A DNA stretch of 64,000 nucleotides, from NCBI RefSeq assembly GCF_002934265.1, contig NZ_PTIX01000004.1:454961-518960 (forward strand), given 5' to 3'. How positions within the stretch are numbered: the stretch's first letter is position 1; each line of letters opens with the position of its first letter. This document shows positions 59,205 through 64,000 of the stretch, in pieces. The translations under genes were made by a program, and so were the position numbers. Below the pieces are notes generated by a model, which saw nothing but the letters and a program-made list of their open reading frames with translations, was not told the DNA's origin and made no database searches. Source of the stretch: Actinokineospora auranticolor (lineage in GTDB: Bacteria; Actinomycetota; Actinomycetes; Mycobacteriales; Pseudonocardiaceae).

Positions 59205-60398
59205 CTACCTCACGTCACCCGTGCGTGGCCGCCGCGCACAGAGCGCGCACAGCCCCGTGCCCACGCCCAGCACCGCCACCGCGGCGGCCAGCGACGCGAT
59301 CGAGATGTTGACGCCGACGACCACGCTCAGCCCGAGCCCGCAGCAGCCCGTGCGCACCCAGGTCGACCGGTCGTCGCGGCACAGCGTCCGCGCCGCCGAG
59401 TTGATGAACGCCGCCGCGCCGAGGACCAGGGTGGCGGCCACCGCCACGGCGTCCGCGGGCGTCACCAGGACCGCCACCGCGGCCGCGGGCACCGCCGCGA
59501 CCAGGTACCGGTGCTCGGCGAACCGCGCGGGGAGTTCACCCGCGCCCGCCAGGTCGGCGACTTCCTCGGCCGCGCGGCCGAGCAGCGCGCGCAGGCCGAC
59601 CGCCGCGCCGACGAGGACGCCCAGCGTCAGCACCGGGTCCAGCGGGGCGCCGTCGGCGGCGGCCAGCGCGTCGCGCAGCGGCGTCGGCGACACCGCGAGG
59701 CGCGGGCCGCCGAGCTGTCGCAACGCGACCCACGACACGAACAGGTAAGCCAGGCCCACCAACAGGATCGCGTACGCGCTCACGCGGGCCCGTGCGCCGC
59801 CGACGCGATCCACGTTAAGGAAGCCGAAGAACAGCACGCCGGTTGCGGTCAAAATGCCCGTCGGGTCATCCGATCCGGTGATCCCGGGCTCGACCGCGAC
59901 GGCGGCCCCGACGGGCTGGATGGCCAGTCCCGTTGTCACGAACAGGGCGGTTGTGACGATGATCACAGCAATTGCGGCCAGTCGCACTCCGCGCGGCACG
60001 GCGAACTCCGCCACCCACAACGCCGTGACCACCGCGACCAAGGCCACCGCCGCGACCGCTGGTCGGGCGGGCCACGCGTACGCCCCGGCCACCCCGGCGA
60101 CCGCACCCGCCGCCACCACGCGACCGCCGACCTCCAGCACCCCGGCCATCCGCCCGTGCAGCCCGCCGAGGCGCGTCCTGACGTGCGCCGAAACCGCGGC
60201 GGGAGAAGACTGTGCGGCTAGATCGGCAAGGGACACCGCGGTCAACAGGGCCACAAGCCCGGCGAGCGCGAGCGCGGCCAGCGACCACCACCCCGCGGCG
60301 GCCGCGGCGGGACCGGAGGTGACCAGCGCACCCGCGCCCAGCGCCGCCGCACCGGCGGCGGGCACCTTAGCCCAGGTCCGCGGCGGGGCCTGTCCCAT
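59205..60398 (-). CDS. Multi-pass membrane protein, APC-like permease of unknown substrate
   Basis: A 397-residue very hydrophobic protein with about 11-12 helices. The start is unsure: the ATG at 60398 ([13 protein letters not shown]) is used, though the frame is open further upstream to about 60452. No signature of APC amino-acid transporters is complete, but the layout ([20 protein letters not shown] at the N-terminus, like the G-x-x-G of helix 1) and the repeated helices fit an amino-acid/polyamine-type transporter. Proximity to ilvE would suit a branched-chain amino-acid carrier; that is inference. It is divergent from pepA with 186 bases between. Confidence 0.6.
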   Translation of the reverse strand: MGQAPPRTWAKVPAAGAAALGAGALVTSGPAAAAAGWWSLAALALAGLVALLTAVSLADLAAQSSPAAVSAHVRTRLGGLHGRMAGVLEVGGRVVAAGAVAGVAGAYAWPARPAVAAVALVAVVTALWVAEFAVPRGVRLAAIAVIIVTTALFVTTGLAIQPVGAAVAVEPGITGSDDPTGILTATGVLFFGFLNVDRVGGARARVSAYAILLVGLAYLFVSWVALRQLGGPRLAVSPTPLRDALAAADGAPLDPVLTLGVLVGAAVGLRALLGRAAEEVADLAGAGELPARFAEHRYLVAAVPAAAVAVLVTPADAVAVAATLVLGAAAFINSAARTLCRDDRSTWVRTGCCGLGLSVVVGVNISIASLAAAVAVLGVGTGLCALCARRPRTGDVR

Positions 60399-60584
60399 CG
60401 CTGTCACGGGCACAACCGTGTCAGATCGACGCGGGATTCTCCATCCGGGCACTGGTGGAAAGCCGCGACCAACTGGTTAGCATGCGTGAAATACCTGGCC
60501 GAACGGACCCGCCCGACCAGGTCCGGGCCCGTCCTACGAGGACTCCGGCCGGGACACCCGAGACATTTCCCTAGGAGCACACCT

Positions 60585-62081
60585 GTGACCGCCCCCAAGC
60601 TGGCCCTGGCCACCACACCGGTATCCGAGGCGGGGGTCGACGCCGTCGTCGTCGGCACCGTGCAGCACGGTTCCGGTCTCGCGCTCGCCCCCGGCGCCGA
60701 GGCGGTCGACGCGGCCTTCGACGGCGCGCTGGCCGAGGTGCTCGGTGCGCTCGGTGCCACCGGCAAGGTCGACGAGATCGTCAAGGTGCCCACGCTGGGC
60801 AAGCTCAAGGCGCGCGTGGTGGTCGCCGCCGGGCTGGGCAAGGCGGGCGCGGACGGCGCGGTCACCGCCGAGCAGGTGCGCCGGGCCTCCGGTGCCGCCG
60901 CGCGGGCGCTCGGGCCGAGCAAGCACGTCGCCAGCACCCTGTCCACTGTGGACCTCCAGGCCGCGGTCGAGGGCACCGTGCTCGGCGCGTACACCTTCGC
61001 CGGCTACAAGTCCGAGCCCGCCACGCGCGAACTGGCCAAGGTGGACTTCGCCGCGCCCGCCGACGGCGCCACCAAGGAGCACCGCGCCACCCTCAAGGCG
61101 GCCACCGCGATCGCCGAGGCCGTCACCGCGGCGCGCGACCTGATCAACACCCCGCCCAACGACCTCTACCCGGCCTCCTTCGCCGACCGCGCCGTCGAAC
61201 TGGCCAAGTCGGTCGGCCTCGAGGTCGAGGTGCTCGACGAGAAGGCGTTGAAGAAGCAGGGCTTCGGCGGCATCCTCGGCGTCGGCGTCGGTTCGACCCG
61301 CCAGCCGCGGCTGGTCCGGCTGACCTACAAGGGCCCCAAGGCGCGCAAGAAGGTCGCGCTGATCGGCAAGGGCATCACCTTCGACACCGGCGGCATCTCG
61401 ATCAAGCCCGCGGCCAACATGGACCACATGACCTCCGACATGAGCGGCGCCGCCGCCGTGATCGCGTCGGTGGTGCTGGCGGCGAAGCTGAAGTACCCGC
61501 TGCAGGTGACCGCGACCGTGCCGATGGCGGAGAACATGCCCTCGGGCGCCGCGTACCGGCCGGGCGACGTGCTCACCATGTACGGCGGCAAGACCGTCGA
61601 GGTGCTCAACACCGACGCCGAGGGCAGGCTCATCCTGTCCGACGCGATCGTGCGCGCCTGCGAGGACAACCCGGACTACCTGATCGAGACCTCCACGCTG
61701 ACCGGCGCGCAGATGGTGGCCCTGGGCACCCGCACCATGGGCGTCATGGGCTCGGACGAGTTCCGCGACCGCGTCGCGGGCATCGCCCAGGCCACCGGCG
61801 AGGGCGGCTGGGCGATGCCGCTGCCGGAGGAGCTGCGCGGCGACCTCGACTCGCGGCTGGCCGACCTGGCCAACGTCACCGGGCACCGCTGGGGCGGCAT
61901 GCTCGCGGCGGGCCTCTTCCTGCGCGAGTTCGTCGCCGACGGCGTGCCGTGGGCGCACCTGGACATCGCGGGTCCGTCGTTCAACTCGGGCGGGCCGTGG
62001 GGGTACACGGGCAAGGGTGGCACGGGCGTGCCGGTCCGCACCATCGCCGCCGTCCTCGCCGACATCGCCGAGAACGGCTGA
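60585..62081 (+). CDS. pepA: Leucyl aminopeptidase (PepA, M17 family)
   Basis: A 498-residue cytosolic zinc aminopeptidase. The N-terminal macro-like domain spans about 1-170, the catalytic domain 180-498. [20 protein letters not shown] near 263-282 supplies Lys and Asp metal ligands, and [13 protein letters not shown] near 344-356 is the M17 signature with Asp/Glu ligands and Arg. [13 protein letters not shown] contributes another Asp. The GTG at 60585 follows TAGGAG. Peptide trimming and amino-acid recycling is the expected role. In mycobacteria pepB sits before the lipoyl-E2 gene; here a sigma factor gene follows instead. Confidence 0.96.
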   Translation: MTAPKLALATTPVSEAGVDAVVVGTVQHGSGLALAPGAEAVDAAFDGALAEVLGALGATGKVDEIVKVPTLGKLKARVVVAAGLGKAGADGAVTAEQVRRASGAAARALGPSKHVASTLSTVDLQAAVEGTVLGAYTFAGYKSEPATRELAKVDFAAPADGATKEHRATLKAATAIAEAVTAARDLINTPPNDLYPASFADRAVELAKSVGLEVEVLDEKALKKQGFGGILGVGVGSTRQPRLVRLTYKGPKARKKVALIGKGITFDTGGISIKPAANMDHMTSDMSGAAAVIASVVLAAKLKYPLQVTATVPMAENMPSGAAYRPGDVLTMYGGKTVEVLNTDAEGRLILSDAIVRACEDNPDYLIETSTLTGAQMVALGTRTMGVMGSDEFRDRVAGIAQATGEGGWAMPLPEELRGDLDSRLADLANVTGHRWGGMLAAGLFLREFVADGVPWAHLDIAGPSFNSGGPWGYTGKGGTGVPVRTIAAVLADIAENG

Positions 62082-62085
62082 GCGT

Positions 62086-62119
62086 GGGGGTCGCCGGGCG
62101 TCTCCGCTCGGCGACCCCC
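62086..62119. terminator. Convergent terminator between pepA and the sigma factor
   Basis: GGGGGTCGCCG (62086-62096) and CGGCGACCCCC (62109-62119) are perfect 11-bp arms around a 12-base loop, five bases after the pepA stop codon. Confidence 0.85.
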
Positions 62120-62120
62120 C

Positions 62121-63329
62121 TCAGGAGCCCCGGCGGCGGCGGAGGAACGCGGCTTCGGCGGTGTTGAGCGAGAGCCCGATGGCCCGGTCGTAGGCCGCCC
62201 GGGACTCCTCGGTGCGACCCAGCTTGCGCAGCAGGTCCGCGCGGGTGGCGTGGAAGGCGTGGTAGCCCGTCAGCGGGAGACCGTCCACCTCGGTCAGCGC
62301 GGCTTGGGGTCCGTCCAGCTCGGCGACCGCGATGGCCCGGTTGAGCCGTGCGATCGGCGACGGGTCGACGACGACCAACTGGTCGTAGAGCGCGACGACC
62401 TGGGACCAGTCGGTGCCCTCGATGTCGCGGGCCGCGGTGTGCACGGCGTTGATCGCGGCGAGGATCTGGTACCGGCCGGGAGCCTCCCCGCTTGCCAGCC
62501 GTGCGCGGACCAGGGCGTGGCCCTCGGCGATGAGCGTCCGGTCCCAGGCGCCCCGGTCCTGCTTGCCCAGGGCGACGAGGTCGCCGTCGGCGGACACGCG
62601 GGCGGGGCGGCGGGCCTGGGTCAGCAGCATCAGCGCGAGCAGGCCCGCGGTCTCGCCGTCCGCGGGCAGCAGGGCGTGCACCAGGCGGGTCAGCCGGATG
62701 GCCTCGGCGGCGAGGTCGTCGCGGACGGGGTCGCGGCCGGGGCGGGAGGCGAGGTAACCCTCGTTGAAGATCAGGTAGAGGACGGTGCGGACGCCGGTGA
62801 CCCGGCGGGGGATGTCCTCGGGCAGTGGCACGCCGTAGGGGATCCGCGCGGCGTTGATCTTGGCCTTGGCGCGGGTGATGCGCCTGCTCATGGCCGTTTC
62901 CTCGACCAGGAACGCGCGGGCGATCTCGGGCACGGTGAGGCCGCCGACCATGCGGAGGGTCAGCGCGGTCCGGGCTTCCACGGCGAGGGCCGGGTGGCAG
63001 CAGGTGAAGACTAGTCGGAGCCGGTCGTCGTCGATGGCGCCCGGTGGGCTGGGCGCGTCGTACCGCATCAGCGCTTCCCGGTGCTTCTCCTCGCGCTTGG
63101 ACTCGCGCCGGAGCCGGTCGATGGCCTTGCGGTGGGCGGTGGTGGTCAGCCACGCGCCGGGATTCGGGGGGAGCCCGTCGACCGGCCACCGCTCGACGGC
63201 GGTGGCGAACGCCTCGGCGGCCATGTCCTCGGCGATGTCGAGGTCCCCGACGCGCCTGGCCACCGTCGCCACCACCCGGGCCCACTCGTCGCGGTGGACC
63301 CGGGTGATCAGCGCCTCGACGTCGGTCAC
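62121..63329 (-). CDS. ECF42-type RNA polymerase sigma factor with C-terminal TPR-like domain
   Basis: A 402-residue sigma factor, twice the usual ECF length. Region 2 (RVHRDEWARVVATVARRVGD, EAFATAVERWPVDGLPPNPG then AWLTTTAHRKAIDRLRRESK) and region 4 (LTLRMVGGLTVPEIARAFLV then SRRITRAKAKI) occupy about 1-170. The rest (GVRTVLYLIFNEGYLASRPG, AEGHALVRARLASGEAPGRY, NTAEAAFLRRRRG) is the DUF6596/TPR-like extension typical of ECF42, which interacts with DGPF proteins or takes the place of an anti-sigma factor. The GTG at 63329 overlaps the stop of the DGPF gene by four bases (GTGA), the standard ECF42 arrangement. No anti-sigma factor is needed or present. Confidence 0.92.
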   Translation of the reverse strand: MTDVEALITRVHRDEWARVVATVARRVGDLDIAEDMAAEAFATAVERWPVDGLPPNPGAWLTTTAHRKAIDRLRRESKREEKHREALMRYDAPSPPGAIDDDRLRLVFTCCHPALAVEARTALTLRMVGGLTVPEIARAFLVEETAMSRRITRAKAKINAARIPYGVPLPEDIPRRVTGVRTVLYLIFNEGYLASRPGRDPVRDDLAAEAIRLTRLVHALLPADGETAGLLALMLLTQARRPARVSADGDLVALGKQDRGAWDRTLIAEGHALVRARLASGEAPGRYQILAAINAVHTAARDIEGTDWSQVVALYDQLVVVDPSPIARLNRAIAVAELDGPQAALTEVDGLPLTGYHAFHATRADLLRKLGRTEESRAAYDRAIGLSLNTAEAAFLRRRRGS

Positions 63330-63658
63330 CCGAGCAGCACCGGCCGGAGCTCGACGCGGCGGTTGCAGCTCTTCGACCCCTCGGCGGCGAGCCGCAGCGC
63401 CACGTCGAGGTGCGGGGCCTCGACGATCCAGAAGCCGATGATGTGCTCCTTCGACTCGAGGTAGGGCCCGTCGGTGAACACCGGCTCCCCGGCCCGCCCG
63501 TCGACCACGGTGGCGGACGCGGGCGCGGACAGACCCGCCGCGTACACCCAGTGGCCGTCGGCCTGGAGGCCTTCGTTGAAGACGTCGATCGCGGCCATCT
63601 CCTCGTCGGTGGCCAGGTCGCCGGAGTCGTGGAGGACGGACAACAGGTACTGCGCCAT
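63326..63658 (-). CDS. DGPF-domain YciI-like protein, partner of the ECF42 sigma factor
   Basis: A 110-residue YciI/DGPF protein: MAQYLLSVLHDSGDLATDEE at the start, FNEGLQADGHWVYAAGLSAP near 28-47, VFTDGPYLESKEHIIGFWIV near 60-79 with the DGPF-like FTDGPY, and a C-terminal VEVRP-like strand (RRVELRPVLLG). Its ATG at 63658 follows AGGAGAAG. Translationally coupled to the ECF42 sigma gene, as is general for this pair. Such proteins may be the target or the signal-linked partner of the sigma factor; their biochemistry is unknown. Confidence 0.92.
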   Translation of the reverse strand: MAQYLLSVLHDSGDLATDEEMAAIDVFNEGLQADGHWVYAAGLSAPASATVVDGRAGEPVFTDGPYLESKEHIIGFWIVEAPHLDVALRLAAEGSKSCNRRVELRPVLLG

Positions 63659-63928
63659 GACTTCTCCTGTGATCTTGTCGCCGCCCTCGTGGGCCGCTTC
63701 TCACCCCTGCTACGAACGCCGTCGCCCCGATCCGACACCCGCCGCCGGAGATTCTCCGGAAAGTTTGGCGGGGGTGTGTGCCAGGCCGGGTTTCGCGCCG
63801 ATTCGCGCTGGCCGGGGCGGGGAATGGGCGGGTTGTGCACATGCCCGCGATCTGTCCACAGCTCCGGGTCAACCGCTTCCGTGCCGCTGACCTGCGGCGA
63901 TAGGCTCAAGGCGGGGCCTGCCCCCGGG
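63659..63928. other. Promoter region of the DGPF-sigma pair and empty sequence
   Basis: About 270 bases without a gene. It must hold the leftward promoter of the DGPF-sigma operon; no clear -35/-10 pair could be assigned by eye. Confidence 0.35.
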
Positions 63929-64000
63929 TGGGCGGGGCTGTGTGGGCGGGGCTGTGTGGGCGGGGCTGTGTGGGCGGGGCTGTGTGGGCGGGGCTGTGTG
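63929..64000. repeat. 14-bp tandem repeat running off the window
   Basis: TGGGCGGGGCTGTG is repeated exactly about five times to the last base of the window, so the array continues outside. Being G-rich, it may form unusual DNA structure and is likely to vary in copy number. Confidence 0.9.

Overview
The window reads as chromosomal DNA of a very GC-rich actinomycete, most likely a member of the Pseudonocardiales. The evidence is frequent GTG starts, a three-subunit proton-translocating transhydrogenase (pntAA-pntAB-pntB), Lsr2, DUF3145 and DUF3052 proteins, an AhpE peroxiredoxin, a mycothiol-enzyme-fold protein (TIGR03086 type), a dedicated type II fatty-acid cluster with a FasR-type regulator, a single-chain AceE, and DasR-like operators. 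The species assignment is inference.

Layout. 1-13 kb: accessory and housekeeping single genes. These are an ArsR regulator cut by the window edge, a PhnB-like protein, a tyrosine phosphatase, a secreted GH18 chitinase behind a dre-like operator, a COG0523 GTPase, an OsmC-Nudix pair, CutC with two strong dre-like palindromes upstream, an Asp-box secreted protein, a flavoprotein and an SGNH hydrolase. 12.4-17.6 kb: a NarL-type two-component system, a decayed IS30 transposase fragment, a GNAT enzyme, an AraC regulator divergent from a mycothiol-isomerase-fold protein, and a DAO-type oxidase. 17.6-18.9 kb: a G+A-rich non-coding stretch with degenerate repeats and the remnant of a TPR regulator. 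18.9-20.3 kb: two unknown secreted proteins, each with its own terminator hairpin. 20.3-31.2 kb: a COG3573 dehydrogenase, pntAA-pntAB-pntB, a VOC protein overlapping a PH-like membrane protein, Lsr2, a PLP enzyme, and several actinobacterial conserved unknowns.

31.3-43.6 kb is the metabolic core: fasR, then fabD-fabH-acpP-fabF reading leftward, then aceE, a DUF3052 gene, ahpE and tRNA-Val(UAC). It resembles the Mycobacterium tuberculosis Rv2238c-Rv2246 neighbourhood (from memory), but an ECF-like sigma/anti-sigma pair, a 106-bp tandem-repeat array and pnuC lie between fasR and aceE. The sigma gene appears to carry a -1 frameshift in a G run. After the tRNA comes a less GC-rich stretch with an orphan membrane protein, a secreted trypsin-like protease, and a tightly overlapping three-gene operon encoding a membrane-anchored extracellular protein, a VWA lipoprotein and a membrane protein of unknown function. 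50.4-63.7 kb: DedA, then a TetR-controlled leftward unit (unknown gene, SDR, lipA) with a perfect 30-bp palindrome at its head, cobT, a three-gene rightward operon ending in an alpha/beta hydrolase, ilvE, a membrane permease-like protein, pepA, and an ECF42-type sigma factor overlapped with its DGPF/YciI partner. The window ends inside a 14-bp tandem repeat.

Best candidates for something undescribed are the VWA operon (46.7-50.2 kb), the acidic GGH-repeat secreted protein (18.9-19.7 kb), the paired dre sites upstream of cutC, the 106-bp array with its related hairpin near tRNA-Val, and the frameshifted sigma gene. No CRISPR array, rRNA, phage module or intact insertion sequence was seen.
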